From NCBI GenBank assembly GCA_965214495.1, contig OZ243958.1, positions 1,612,001 through 1,676,000 on the forward strand: DNA of 64,000 nt, written 5' to 3'. The DNA comes from JANQOH01 sp965214495 (lineage in GTDB: Bacteria > Pseudomonadota > Alphaproteobacteria > UBA7887). A model generated the notes under the pieces. The model was not told where the DNA came from, ran no database searches, and saw only the letters and a program-made list of their open reading frames with translations. The stretch's first letter is position 1, and every line of letters begins with the position of its first letter. A program made the translations under genes and the position numbers. This document shows positions 1 through 8,699 of this stretch, one piece after another.

Positions 1-657
1 CGCGATGACGATCGAGTATTTGCGGCGTTGCGCCAGCCCCTGCGCGGTCACCAGACCGGCACGCGCCATAAGCGTGAGCGCGACCGGCAATTGAAACGCG
101 ATACCGAACGCGAACATCAGCTTGATTACGAGCGCCAGATATTCGTTGACCTTGGCTTCGAGCTCGATCGCCAGCGTGTCTTCGGCGCCGGTAGTTTGAA
201 AACCGACGAAAAAACGCCAAGCCAGCGGAAGGATGATGTAATATACCAGCGCCGCCCCGGTGGTGAACAAAAGAGGAGTCGCTAAAATGAACGGGAGGAA
301 AGCGCGCTTTTCGTTGCGATACAGCCCTGGCGCGATGAATTTCCAAAGCTGGTTCGCCATGACGGGAAACGAAACGAACAGCGCAGTATAGAAAGCGAGT
401 TTCATATAGGTGAAGAACGCCTCGTGCAGCGCCGTGTAGATCATGCGCGGGTTCTCGACGCCGAGATCGACATAGATCCGGTAGAGCGGTGCGACGAGGA
501 ACGGATAGAGATAGTCCTCCGTCACCACGAAACAGAGGACGAAGGCGACAAGCAACGCGACGACCGACCATTTGAGGCGGTCGCGCAATTCGATGAGATG
601 ATCGATCAGCGGCGCCTTCGACGCCTCCACGTCGTCGCCGCGGGAAACGTCGGCCAT
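1..657 (-). CDS. tatC: Twin-arginine translocase subunit TatC (3' end outside window)
   Basis: TatC is the multi-spanning inner-membrane core of the Tat system that recognises twin-arginine leaders and exports folded proteins. The 219 residues present begin MADVSRGDDVEASKAPLIDH and contain the family-typical LIDHLIELRDRL segment followed by hydrophobic helices, including one at about residues 29-47. The ATG at 657 lies three bases beyond the tatB stop, so tatA-tatB-tatC is one operon. The C-terminal part runs off the left edge of the window. Probable clients visible here are SoxY, FccB and the TRAP binding protein, all with RR leaders. Confidence 0.93.
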   Translation of the reverse strand, partial: MADVSRGDDVEASKAPLIDHLIELRDRLKWSVVALLVAFVLCFVVTEDYLYPFLVAPLYRIYVDLGVENPRMIYTALHEAFFTYMKLAFYTALFVSFPVMANQLWKFIAPGLYRNEKRAFLPFILATPLLFTTGAALVYYIILPLAWRFFVGFQTTGAEDTLAIELEAKVNEYLALVIKLMFAFGIAFQLPVALTLMARAGLVTAQGLAQRRKYSIVIA

Positions 658-660
658 GAT

Positions 661-1161
661 CTAGGCGTCGGCTCGCGACTCTTCGGTCTCGACGAGTTCG
701 GTCGTTGCTTCCGTCCGGGCCGGCGCGGCGGCCGCGGAGATCGAGGCCGCCATTCCTTGCGCGCGCCGGGCCTGGGGCGCCGGTTGCGCCGGCGGGCCGG
801 CTTTTTCTTCCGGTTCCGCCGTCTCGCCGGTGTTCGCCCGGGCGCTGTTGCCTGCGGGTTTCGGGTCGGCGAGGTTGCTGAAATCCATCGCCTTGCCGAT
901 CTTGCGCTCCGGATCGACCGCGTCCTCGATGGACTTTTTCACGTCGATCCGCTGCGCCGACTCGATCTGTTTCTTGACTTCGTCGAGTTCGGCCTCACGC
1001 ACCGCCTCGTCGATACCGTCCTGGAATTCGCGCGCCATGCCGCGGATCTTGCCGGCGTAGCGGCCGACCGTCCGCAACATCCGGGGCAGTTCCCTCGGCC
1101 CGATCACGAAGAGCGCAATGACGGCGATGATCGCCATCTCGCTCCATCCGATATCCAGCAT
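661..1161 (-). CDS. tatB: Sec-independent translocase subunit TatB
   Basis: TatB forms the substrate-receptor complex with TatC. The 166-residue product starts MLDIGWSEMAIIAVIALFVI, one N-terminal membrane helix followed by the GPRELPRMLRTVGR hinge and amphipathic helix that distinguish TatB from TatA, then a charged helix and a low-complexity Ala/Pro/Glu tail from about residue 110. It sits between tatA and tatC in the usual order. Confidence 0.93.
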   Translation of the reverse strand: MLDIGWSEMAIIAVIALFVIGPRELPRMLRTVGRYAGKIRGMAREFQDGIDEAVREAELDEVKKQIESAQRIDVKKSIEDAVDPERKIGKAMDFSNLADPKPAGNSARANTGETAEPEEKAGPPAQPAPQARRAQGMAASISAAAAPARTEATTELVETEESRADA

Positions 1162-1217
1162 GAGGCGGCGCGCCTCGCCCGCGTGCTACGCGCTCGCGCG
1201 CTCCGGGACGCGCGCGC

Positions 1218-1457
1218 TCACGTCTTCGCCGGTTCGTCGGTCTTGACGTTGGCGGGGCCGGCGGTCTCCACCGTCTCCGCGTGGGGAACTTCGCGCTTGG
1301 CCGTCTCTTCCTCGGTGTCGGGGTCTTCCTTCAGGCCCGCCTTGAAGCTCTTCACGCCCTTCGCGACGTCGCCCATCACGCGCGGCAGCTTGCCGGCGCC
1401 GAACAAAATCAGGACGATGAACAGGATCAGGACGATCTGCCAGATGCCGATGCTCAT
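1218..1457 (-). CDS. tatA: Sec-independent translocase subunit TatA
   Basis: TatA oligomerises to form the translocation site of the Tat system. The 79-residue protein has the standard layout: N-terminal helix MSIGIWQIVLILFIVLILFG, the AGKLP hinge, amphipathic helix to about residue 45, then an acidic tail ending DEPAKT. An AGGAGA-type ribosome binding site precedes the ATG at 1457. In many alphaproteobacteria tatA directly follows scpB; here about 5.8 kb with fbpABC, a probable HEPN gene and higBA separate them. Confidence 0.93.
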   Translation of the reverse strand: MSIGIWQIVLILFIVLILFGAGKLPRVMGDVAKGVKSFKAGLKEDPDTEEETAKREVPHAETVETAGPANVKTDEPAKT

Positions 1458-1538
1458 TGGGTTCTCCTTTGGGCGCGGCGCGCGCCAGCGCCAATCGTTA
1501 CCCGGCCGGGTCTCGCCCGCCGGCTCCGTCCGGTCTGT

Positions 1539-2579
1539 TTAACCGGCGGCGGCGGGAAACACAAATGCCATCGCATCGGCGACCGCCAGCTTCACGGTCG
1601 CGCCGACCGGCGGCAGCGCCGACCACGGCGCGCGGGCGCGCACCCGTGTGCCGTCCCGGAGCGCCAGCGTGACCACACCCGACCGCCCGAGGCTGCGCAC
1701 CTCGCACACCGTCGCCGCCACCCCCGCTTCATGATCGAAACGCACGCCTTCCGGGCGGATCAGCGCCTGCGCGGCGGTCCCGTCGGCGAGTCCGGGGGCG
1801 GCGATGGAACCGAGGGGCGTCGCCACCCGGCCTCCGCGGACCCGGCCGTCGAAGCGTTGCGCCTCGCCCAGGAAGGTCGCGCAGAACGGGTCTGCCGGCG
1901 CACGGTACAGAATGTCGGGCTCGCCGAACTGATGGATGCGGCCGGCGCGCATCAGCGCGATGCGGTCGGCGATGAGCATCGCTTCCTCCGGTTCGTGGGT
2001 CACGATCAGCGTCGGCGTTCCGGCCTCGCGCAGGATTCGCGCCGTCGCTTCGCGCAGCGCGTTCCGCAGCACCGTGTCGAGACCCGAGAACGGCTCGTCG
2101 AGCAGCATGATTCGCGGCGACGGCGCCAGCGCCCGGGCGAGGGCGACACGTTGTTGCTCGCCACCCGACAGCGTATGCGGCCAGGCCGCCGCGCGCGCCG
2201 CGAGACCGACGCGCTCCAGCGCCTCGAGCACCGCACGCCGCCGTTGCGCCGTCGTCGCCCTGGCCAGGCCGAACGCCACATTGCCCGCCACCGTCAGATG
2301 CGGAAACAACGCGAAGTCCTGAAACATCATGCCGACCGAGCGCGCTTCCGGCGGCAGCGACCGGCCGGGGCCGGCGACCTCCTCGCCTGCGATCGTCACC
2401 TGCCCGAGCTGCACCGTTTCAAGCCCGGCGACCAGCCGCAGCACGGTCGATTTGCCGCAGCCGGACGGCCCGAGCAGCGCCACGATCTCACCGGTTTCGA
2501 CCGACAACGACGCATCGTCGACCGCCTGGAGTCGGCCGAAACGATGGCTCAGGCCGGCAACCGCCAGAGCGCCGCTCAT
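1539..2579 (-). CDS. fbpC: Fe(III) ABC transporter ATP-binding protein
   Basis: The cytoplasmic ATPase of a periplasmic-binding-protein-dependent importer, 346 residues. Walker A is GPSGCGKST at 37-45, the ABC signature LSGGE at 137-141, and Walker B IMLLDEP at 157-163; the switch histidine is in VTHEPEEA. The last ~100 residues form a TOBE-like domain, as in the FbpC/PotA group. The ATG at 2579 overlaps the stop of the permease by ATGA, so the two are co-translated. Iron as substrate is inferred from the permease and binding protein beside it. Confidence 0.9.
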   Translation of the reverse strand: MSGALAVAGLSHRFGRLQAVDDASLSVETGEIVALLGPSGCGKSTVLRLVAGLETVQLGQVTIAGEEVAGPGRSLPPEARSVGMMFQDFALFPHLTVAGNVAFGLARATTAQRRRAVLEALERVGLAARAAAWPHTLSGGEQQRVALARALAPSPRIMLLDEPFSGLDTVLRNALREATARILREAGTPTLIVTHEPEEAMLIADRIALMRAGRIHQFGEPDILYRAPADPFCATFLGEAQRFDGRVRGGRVATPLGSIAAPGLADGTAAQALIRPEGVRFDHEAGVAATVCEVRSLGRSGVVTLALRDGTRVRARAPWSALPPVGATVKLAVADAMAFVFPAAAG

Positions 2580-4237
2580 GCGCGGCTGCGCGTGATGGCG
2601 CGGCTCAGCGCGATCACCGGGATCAATCCCGCCGCGACGATGGCCAGCGCGGCGGGCGCGGCGTCGGCAAGCCGTTCGTCGGTGGCCATTTCGTAGGCGC
2701 GAACGGCGAGCGTGTTGACGTCGAAGGGCCGCAGGATCAGCGTCGCCGGCAGTTCCTTCATCACATCGACGAATACCAGCAGCGCCGCGGTCAGCAGGCC
2801 GCCGCGCAGCAGCGGGATGTGGACTCGCCGCAACGCGCGGCCCGGGGTGGCGCCGAGCGTGCGCGCCGCGTCGTCCATGCTGGTCGCGATTCGCGCCCAT
2901 GCCGAGTCGACCGCGTTCATCGAAACGGCGAAGAACCGGACCAGATAGGCGAAGATCAGCGCCGCGATTCCACCGGTGAGCAGGAGACCGGTCGAAACCC
3001 CGAACCAGTCTCGCGCAAGGCCGTCCACGCGGTTGTCGAGCCAGGCGAGGGGCAACAGCACACCGACAGCGATCACCGAACCCGGCACCGCATAGCCGAG
3101 CCCCGCCACCCGCTTCGCGGCGCGCGCGAGCGGCCCGGCGCCGAGCCGCATCGCATATCCCGCCGGCAACGCCAGCGCCAGCGCCAGCATTGCCGTCAGC
3201 GCCGCAAGCAGGAAGCTGGTCCCCGCCAGCGCGGCGAACGCCGGGTCCGCGTGCGCGCGCCAGTTGGCCAGGGTCCATGCCGCGAGTTGACCCGCCGGAA
3301 TGAGGAAGCCGAGCGCCAACGGCGTCAGGCACGCGACGAGCGCCAACCCCGCGCGCAGACCGCGCAATCGCCAGGCCGGCAGGGAACGATACCGCCCCGT
3401 CGTGTGGTGATATCGCGCGCCGCGCCGCGACCATTGTTCGCCGACCAGCACCACCAGCACGACGATCAGCAGCACGCCGGAAAGCTGCGCCGCTGCCGCC
3501 GCGTCGCCGAGCGCGAACCAGATGCGGTAGATGCCGGTGGTGAAGGTATCGACGCCGTAGTAGTCAACCGTCCCGAAGTCGCTCAGCGCTTCCATGAGGG
3601 CCAGCGCGACGCCGCCCGCCAGGGCGGGGCGGGCGAGCGGCACGGCGATGCCGGTAAAGGTCGGCAGGGCGCCGCGGCCCAAGGTCCGGCTGACTTCGAG
3701 CACGCACACCGACTGGCTGAGAAACGCCGCGCGGGCGAGCAGATACACATAAGGATACAATACGAGCGACATCACGGCGATGGCGCCGCCCAGAGACCGG
3801 ATCTCCGGGAACCAGTAGTCGCGCCGAGTCCACCCGAACCATTCGCGCAGGCCCGATTGCACGGGGCCGGCATAGTCGAGCATCCCGGCATAGCTATAGG
3901 CGATGGCGTAGGTCGGCAGCGCGAGCGGCAGCAGCAGCGCCCATTCGAGGACGGCGCGCCCCGGAAACCGGCACATGCTGCACAGCCACGCCGTGCCGGT
4001 CCCGATAACGAAAGTGCCGAAGCCGACGCCGAGGACCAGCCACGCCGAGTTCGTCACGTAGCGGAAGAGGACGGTATCGACGAGATGCGGCCACACGTCG
4101 CCGGCGGGAAGGAAAAGGTGGGCGGCGACGGTCAGAACCGGGACGCAGACGAGGCCGGCAGCGACCGCGGGGGCGACGGCGAACCCGCCGGCGCGCGCCG
4201 CCCCCGCCAGCGGGTAACGTTCAGCGCCAGCCAGCAC
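2576..4237 (-). CDS. fbpB: Fe(III) ABC transporter permease, two fused membrane halves
   Basis: An inner-membrane permease of the FbpB/SfuB type in which two BPD-transport domains are joined in one chain, with about 12 hydrophobic segments. The two EAA-like cytoplasmic loops are near EVSRTLGRGALPTFTGI in the first half and DAARTLGATPGRALRRVHIP in the second. The start is uncertain: I chose GTG at 4237, overlapping the binding-protein stop by 17 bases; a TTG at 4285 in the same frame would overlap by 65. It lies between binding protein and ATPase in one operon. Confidence 0.88.
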   Translation of the reverse strand: MLAGAERYPLAGAARAGGFAVAPAVAAGLVCVPVLTVAAHLFLPAGDVWPHLVDTVLFRYVTNSAWLVLGVGFGTFVIGTGTAWLCSMCRFPGRAVLEWALLLPLALPTYAIAYSYAGMLDYAGPVQSGLREWFGWTRRDYWFPEIRSLGGAIAVMSLVLYPYVYLLARAAFLSQSVCVLEVSRTLGRGALPTFTGIAVPLARPALAGGVALALMEALSDFGTVDYYGVDTFTTGIYRIWFALGDAAAAAQLSGVLLIVVLVVLVGEQWSRRGARYHHTTGRYRSLPAWRLRGLRAGLALVACLTPLALGFLIPAGQLAAWTLANWRAHADPAFAALAGTSFLLAALTAMLALALALPAGYAMRLGAGPLARAAKRVAGLGYAVPGSVIAVGVLLPLAWLDNRVDGLARDWFGVSTGLLLTGGIAALIFAYLVRFFAVSMNAVDSAWARIATSMDDAARTLGATPGRALRRVHIPLLRGGLLTAALLVFVDVMKELPATLILRPFDVNTLAVRAYEMATDERLADAAPAALAIVAAGLIPVIALSRAITRSRA

Positions 4238-5237
4238 GATCCGCGAGTTCGATCGCCTCGCGGTTGCGCTCGCCGAGCACCGCAAGCGGCAGGTCGTCCA
4301 TCGCGAACGCGCCCCAGCCGGCGACGACGTTCGACGACGCGACGCCGGCGCGCACCGGAATCTCGTGATTGAGCTCCGCGAACAGCGCCTGCGCCGACTC
4401 GCCGGCGAGATAGTCGAGCAGGCGCGCCCCCTGTTCGGGGTTGGGCGCGTGCGCGCAAAGACCGGCCCCGGACACGTTCACATGGGTTCCCCGGTCGTCC
4501 TGATTGGGAAAGAACGGCGCGGTCGCGGCGACGATCGCCCGGTCGCCGGCGTCGTCGGAGGCGGCGAGGCGGCCGTAATAATAGCTGTTGACGATCGCCA
4601 CGTCGCCCTCGCCCGCGGCGACGGCGCGAATCTGGTCGGTGTCGCCGCCCTTCGGGTTCCGCGCCATGTTGGCGACCAGGCCGCGCGCCCACGTTTCCAC
4701 CGCCCCGGCGCCGTGCGCCTCGATCATGGAGGCGATCAAAGACCGATTGTACACATTGCTCGACGAACGCACGAGAACGCGCCCCGCCCAGGCCGGGTCG
4801 GCGAGGGCTTCGTAGGTCGAAAGATCGTCCGCCCCCACCCGGTCGATCGCGCGGACCAGGATGCGGGCACGCAGGCTGAAGCCATACCAATAGCCCTCGG
4901 GATCGCGCCAGCGAGCGGGGACCGTCTCGTCCAGCGCCGCCGACCGCACGGGCTGCAACAGGCCGGCCGTCTTCGCGCGATGCAGATTGCCCGCATCGAC
5001 GGTGAGGAACACGTCCGCCGGGCTGTTGCGCCCCTCGGCTTCCAGCCTTTCGTGAAGCTGCCCGGCCTTGCCGGTGACGAGATTGACGGCGATGCCGGTG
5101 TCGGCGGTGAACATGTCGAGTACCGGGCGGATCAGCGCTTCCTTGCGCGCCGAATAGATATTGACCTCGGCCGCGACCGCGGCGTTCGCCGCCGCTGCTG
5201 CGAGGCAGGCCGCGAGCAGCGTTCGGATGCGTTTCAT
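4221..5237 (-). CDS. fbpA: Periplasmic Fe(III)-binding protein
   Basis: The solute-binding protein of the importer, 338 residues. A signal peptide (MKRIRTLLAACLAAAAANAA to about residue 25) is followed by EVNIYSARKEALIRPVLD, the typical opening of the FbpA/FutA/IdiA iron-binding family. Tyrosines such as those in VNSYYYGRLA are candidate iron ligands. The ATG at 5237 was chosen over upstream in-frame starts because a strong GGGAGGAA ribosome binding site precedes it. It is the first gene of the operon, followed by permease and ATPase. Confidence 0.9.
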   Translation of the reverse strand: MKRIRTLLAACLAAAAANAAVAAEVNIYSARKEALIRPVLDMFTADTGIAVNLVTGKAGQLHERLEAEGRNSPADVFLTVDAGNLHRAKTAGLLQPVRSAALDETVPARWRDPEGYWYGFSLRARILVRAIDRVGADDLSTYEALADPAWAGRVLVRSSSNVYNRSLIASMIEAHGAGAVETWARGLVANMARNPKGGDTDQIRAVAAGEGDVAIVNSYYYGRLAASDDAGDRAIVAATAPFFPNQDDRGTHVNVSGAGLCAHAPNPEQGARLLDYLAGESAQALFAELNHEIPVRAGVASSNVVAGWGAFAMDDLPLAVLGERNREAIELADRAGWR

Positions 5238-5471
5238 GATTTCCTCCCTGGCTGCGCCTCGCGCGGGGGCGCCGGAACCGGTCGTTCGGTCCATCAAGCA
5301 CAGGTGCAAGTGACAATCAATCGCAAGCTGGTCAATTTTCCGGGTTGAAACCGGCGCACGCTTTCGGTGGTCTGTCAGGCGGTCAGGCCGCGCCCGCACG
5401 TCGTCGTCGCCGGCTCATGGCCGCGACGCCCGCGCAAGCGGGAAATACCACCGGAAACTTCGGAGGCTCCC

Positions 5472-6482
5472 ATGATGTCCGATTACCTTCACGAGTGCCT
5501 CGAGCGGCACGGCGACGTGACCCGCAAACTGTATGGAAAACGGCAAGACCTCCGGGAAGTCGAGCGGCGTACGACAGGTGTTCGCCAGGCCGGACACCTG
5601 ACCTGGGACGATGTGAAAACCGTCCGCGACGCGGAACTGTGGAAGGGCGGCGAGTTCTGGCAATGGCCGACTTGCGAGGAGTTCGACCGACGGCGGAAGC
5701 GTCGCCCCCTGGAGGATCTGTCGAACCTCCCGTACGGACAGCGTGAAATCGTCGATGGGCTGCTGGACATCTTCCGCCATATCGAGCCGGTCTCGGTTGT
5801 ATTGCGCTTCGTCAATCCAAAGAACTACGGGATTCTGAGCCCGCCGGTCGAGAAACTCCTGGAAATCGGCCCGGCGCGCGATCCACGCGACAAGTATCTG
5901 CGTTATGTCGGGCATCTCCAGAAATTGCGTAACAAATGCGGCTTCAAGACCGCAGCCGAAGTCGATATGGCGCTGTGGGTTCTGAGCAAGGCGGTCGAGG
6001 CGACGAAATCGGACAGCGATCGGATTGGAGATGTCGCTCCCGAATACAAGACATGGGCCGACAAGTTCCGGGACGACGAGACGTTGCGCAGTATTCGCGT
6101 CGGCAATCTCGCCGGGTCGCTGTTCGACGTGGGAACGATGGCCGAACTCGCTGAAGCGTTGGCGTCCACGGCTCCCGGGATCGAGGAATCGAACCAACTC
6201 GTCCTGGCCGCACAGATCGCCGGCATCGAGTTCGAGAAAGCAGTAATGAAGCTTGCCTGCAAATTCTCCATTGGCTGCGATGATGGTCGAGGCCGCCCCT
6301 TGCTGGGGCAGGCAGTGGACGAGCTCATCGCACGGGATTGCTCCCGGAACGAATGGGAGCGGGCGGTCAAGACGAGAAACAGGGCGATCCACCGCGACGA
6401 CCTGACCGGCAACAGCCTGAATCGCGGCGAGGTGCGCAATCTGCTCCGCGCCATGCGTGAGGCGATCGACCGGGCACGCTGA
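5472..6482 (+). CDS. Uncharacterised protein with a probable C-terminal HEPN-like domain
   Basis: A 336-residue protein that I cannot assign by name. The ATG at 5472 (second ATG at 5475) is preceded by CGGAGG. The C-terminal ~120 residues are helical and contain KTRNRAIHRDD, an R-x4-H motif of the kind found at the RNase site of HEPN domains. The middle segment (SVVLRFVNPKNYGILSPPVE, then a run resembling the helix-hairpin-helix glycosylase fold) is only suggestive. It sits directly upstream of a HigBA pair and divergent from fbpA, so a toxin or phage-defence role is an inference. Its lower GC content and less biased codons suggest transfer. Confidence 0.6.
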   Translation: MMSDYLHECLERHGDVTRKLYGKRQDLREVERRTTGVRQAGHLTWDDVKTVRDAELWKGGEFWQWPTCEEFDRRRKRRPLEDLSNLPYGQREIVDGLLDIFRHIEPVSVVLRFVNPKNYGILSPPVEKLLEIGPARDPRDKYLRYVGHLQKLRNKCGFKTAAEVDMALWVLSKAVEATKSDSDRIGDVAPEYKTWADKFRDDETLRSIRVGNLAGSLFDVGTMAELAEALASTAPGIEESNQLVLAAQIAGIEFEKAVMKLACKFSIGCDDGRGRPLLGQAVDELIARDCSRNEWERAVKTRNRAIHRDDLTGNSLNRGEVRNLLRAMREAIDRAR

Positions 6483-6629
6483 CTCAGCGAACGACAGTGT
6501 CGATCGGCGCCGGCAGGCGCGGTGGCGGTTGGGCGGTGCTTTGGGACCATGGCATCCGCATAACGCTTGACGTAAGACGGATATCACGTCTAGGCTTGTC
6601 GCCGTGGCAACAGCTGCAACAACAGTGCG

Positions 6630-6911
6630 TTGATTGTTGGATTCGCGGACAAGAGGACGGAAGCGTTCTACCGCGGCCGCCGGATCGCGGCCTTCTCCGG
6701 CTTTGCGCGCACCGCCTCACGTAAGCTGGACCAGCTCGATGCGGCCACCGGCCTCGGCGATCTGGCCCGCCCGGGCAGCCGCCTGGAGGCGCTGAAGGGC
6801 CGGCGGAAGGGGCAGTGGAGTATCCGCATCAACGACCAGTGGCGGATCTGTTTCGAGTGGCCGGAGGAAAGCCTCGGCCCCGACAGAGTGGAAATCGTCG
6901 ATTATCATTGA
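6630..6911 (+). CDS. higB: HigB-type toxin (RelE/ParE superfamily)
   Basis: A 93-residue homologue of HigB mRNA interferases, which cut translated mRNA on the ribosome. It shows the family pattern: FADKRTEAFYRGRR at the N terminus, a central DLARPGSRLEALKG, then QWSIRINDQWRICFEW and the end RVEIVDYH. The only start that gives a full-length product is TTG at 6630; no clear ribosome binding site is seen. The antitoxin gene follows after 17 bases, the toxin-first order typical of hig loci. Confidence 0.88.
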   Translation: MIVGFADKRTEAFYRGRRIAAFSGFARTASRKLDQLDAATGLGDLARPGSRLEALKGRRKGQWSIRINDQWRICFEWPEESLGPDRVEIVDYH

Positions 6912-6928
6912 GAAGGAGGCGCGACACG

Positions 6929-7234
6929 ATGCGCGAAGCTATCCATCCGGGCGAAACGCTGCGCGACGATCTCGACGCGCTCGGGATGAGCGCGGCGGAG
7001 CTTGCGCGGCGGATCGAGGTTCCGGTGAACCGCATCACGCAGATTCTCAACGGTCAACGCGCCGTCACCGGCGACACGGCATTGCGCCTGGGTCGGTTCT
7101 TCGGGACGTCGGGGGAGTTCTGGCTCAACCTCCAGAAACTCTACGAGTTGAGGCGCGCCGAACGGGAGAAGGGCGCAGCGATCGCCCGCCTGCCTTCGCT
7201 TCGCGACAGCGACCGGATGCCGACTCCGGCGTAA
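6929..7234 (+). CDS. higA: HigA-type antitoxin (XRE family)
   Basis: A 101-residue helix-turn-helix antitoxin expected to bind HigB and repress the higBA promoter. It begins MREAIHPGETLRDDLDALGM, the standard HigA opening, with the helix-turn-helix ELARRIEVPVNRITQILNGQ and the conserved FWLNLQKLYELR near the C terminus. A strong GAAGGAGG ribosome binding site lies upstream, so the antitoxin is probably translated better than the TTG-initiated toxin. Confidence 0.9.
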   Translation: MREAIHPGETLRDDLDALGMSAAELARRIEVPVNRITQILNGQRAVTGDTALRLGRFFGTSGEFWLNLQKLYELRRAEREKGAAIARLPSLRDSDRMPTPA

Positions 7235-7263
7235 CACGGCGAAACGGCGGGCGGCCGGAAAGC

Positions 7264-7848
7264 TCAGCCTTCGGCGAACCCGCCGCCGTTTTCGGTTTCG
7301 TCGCCGGGCGCCGCCGACGGCGGGTCGGCGGCGAGCAGGCCGGAGGCGCGCAGTTCCTCCAGTCCGGGCAGGTCGTCGAGCGAGGCCAGCCCGAAATGAT
7401 CGAGAAAGGCCGGGGTGGTGACCCACGTCGCCGGGCGGCCCGGTGTGCGCCGGCGGCCGCGGGGCTGGATCCAGCCCTGCCCGAACAGGATGTCGAGCGT
7501 GCCGCGGCTCACCGCGACCCCGCGAACCTGCTCGATCTCGGCGCGCGTCACCGGTTGGTGGTAGGCGACGATCGCCAGCGTTTCGAGCGCAGCACGGGAT
7601 AGCTTCCGCTGGACCTCTTGCGTGCGTTTCAGCGCGTGCGCCAGATCGGGCGCCGTGCGCAAGGCCCAGCCGCCGCCGACATGCGCCAGTTCGACGCCCC
7701 GCCCCGCATAGCGCTCGGACAGAAGCGCAAGCAGCGCCGGAAGGTCGGTTTCGCTCGGCAGGTAGGTCGCCAGCGCGCTCTCCGGCAGCGGATCCTGCGA
7801 GGCGAACAGAACCGCTTCGAGAACCCGCAGCGCGTCGGCGTCGTTCAA
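7264..7848 (-). CDS. scpB: Segregation and condensation protein B
   Basis: ScpB is the winged-helix kite subunit that joins SMC and ScpA in the condensin complex. The product is 194 residues with the family signature LETLAIVAYHQPVTRAEIEQ and RGVAVSRGTLDILFGQGWI. The start is TTG at 7848, which overlaps the scpA stop as TTGA; upstream in-frame starts would run through scpA. It follows scpA directly; smc is elsewhere in this window (47046-50564). Confidence 0.9.
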   Translation of the reverse strand: MNDADALRVLEAVLFASQDPLPESALATYLPSETDLPALLALLSERYAGRGVELAHVGGGWALRTAPDLAHALKRTQEVQRKLSRAALETLAIVAYHQPVTRAEIEQVRGVAVSRGTLDILFGQGWIQPRGRRRTPGRPATWVTTPAFLDHFGLASLDDLPGLEELRASGLLAADPPSAAPGDETENGGGFAEG

Positions 7849-8699
7849 GGACTGCCGCGCTCCGGCGCTCCGGGTCCGTCGGGCGGCTCGCGGCGGCGCA
7901 GGAGGATCGGCCCGAAAGGCGCCGCCTGCCGCATCTCGACCCGTCCCTCGCGCGCCAGTTCGAGCGACGCCGCGAACGTCGACGCCAGCTCCGAACGCGC
8001 GCGCAACGGATCGCCCTCTCCGCCGGGCAGAAAGCGGACCAGAGTCGTCCATTCGACCGCCATGCCCAGCATCGCCGACAGGCGGCGCACCGCGTCGGCA
8101 AGACCCAGCAGGCGGCTGGGCGCGACGCGAAAGGCCTGCCGGCGTGCGCGTCGCCGCGCCGGCGCCGCGTAGGCGGCGATCAGGTCGTTGAGCGTAATGG
8201 CGAAAACCGGCCGGGTGACGACCTCGATCCCCTCCGCCGCGCCGCGTGCGAACACGTCGCGGCCAAGCAGATCGCGCGCCATCAGCCGCCCTGCCGCCTT
8301 GCGCATCGCTTCCAGCCGGCGCAACCGGAACGCCAGCGCCTCGGCGAGTTCCGCCGCGCCGGGTTCGCCGTCATCGGCCTTGTCGTCCGGCAGCAACAGA
8401 CGCGATTTCATCCAGGCGAGCCACGCCGCGGTCACCAGGTAGTCCGCCGCGAGTTCCAGCCGGCGCGAATGCGCGCGACGAACATAGTCCAGATACTGAT
8501 CGGCGAGTTGCAGGATGGAGATGCGCGCCAGATCCACCTTCTGCGCCCGCGCGAGCGTCAGCAACAGGTCGATCGGACCTTCGAACCCGTCGAGGTCGAG
8601 AACGAGACCGTCGTCGAGATCGCCAAGCGGTGGAGCCATGAGGCCGTCGCCGCGGTTCTCGGCCACGGCGTCCGGTACGCTCACGCTACCGAAAGCCAT
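7845..8699 (-). CDS. scpA: Segregation and condensation protein A
   Basis: ScpA is the kleisin that bridges the SMC heads. The N-terminal motif FEGPIDLLLTLARAQKVDLA and the QYLDYVRRAH segment are diagnostic. Length is 284 residues from ATG 8699, which overlaps the nagZ end by 19 bases; a second ATG at 8639 is possible. It is followed by scpB with a 4-base overlap. Confidence 0.9.
   Translation of the reverse strand: MAFGSVSVPDAVAENRGDGLMAPPLGDLDDGLVLDLDGFEGPIDLLLTLARAQKVDLARISILQLADQYLDYVRRAHSRRLELAADYLVTAAWLAWMKSRLLLPDDKADDGEPGAAELAEALAFRLRRLEAMRKAAGRLMARDLLGRDVFARGAAEGIEVVTRPVFAITLNDLIAAYAAPARRRARRQAFRVAPSRLLGLADAVRRLSAMLGMAVEWTTLVRFLPGGEGDPLRARSELASTFAASLELAREGRVEMRQAAPFGPILLRRREPPDGPGAPERGSP

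Noticed and set aside
2819..4372. Long open frame (517 codons) on the plus strand
   Set aside because: It is antisense to the permease gene, rich in Arg/Gln/His as expected for the complement of GC-rich coding DNA, and has no family motif.
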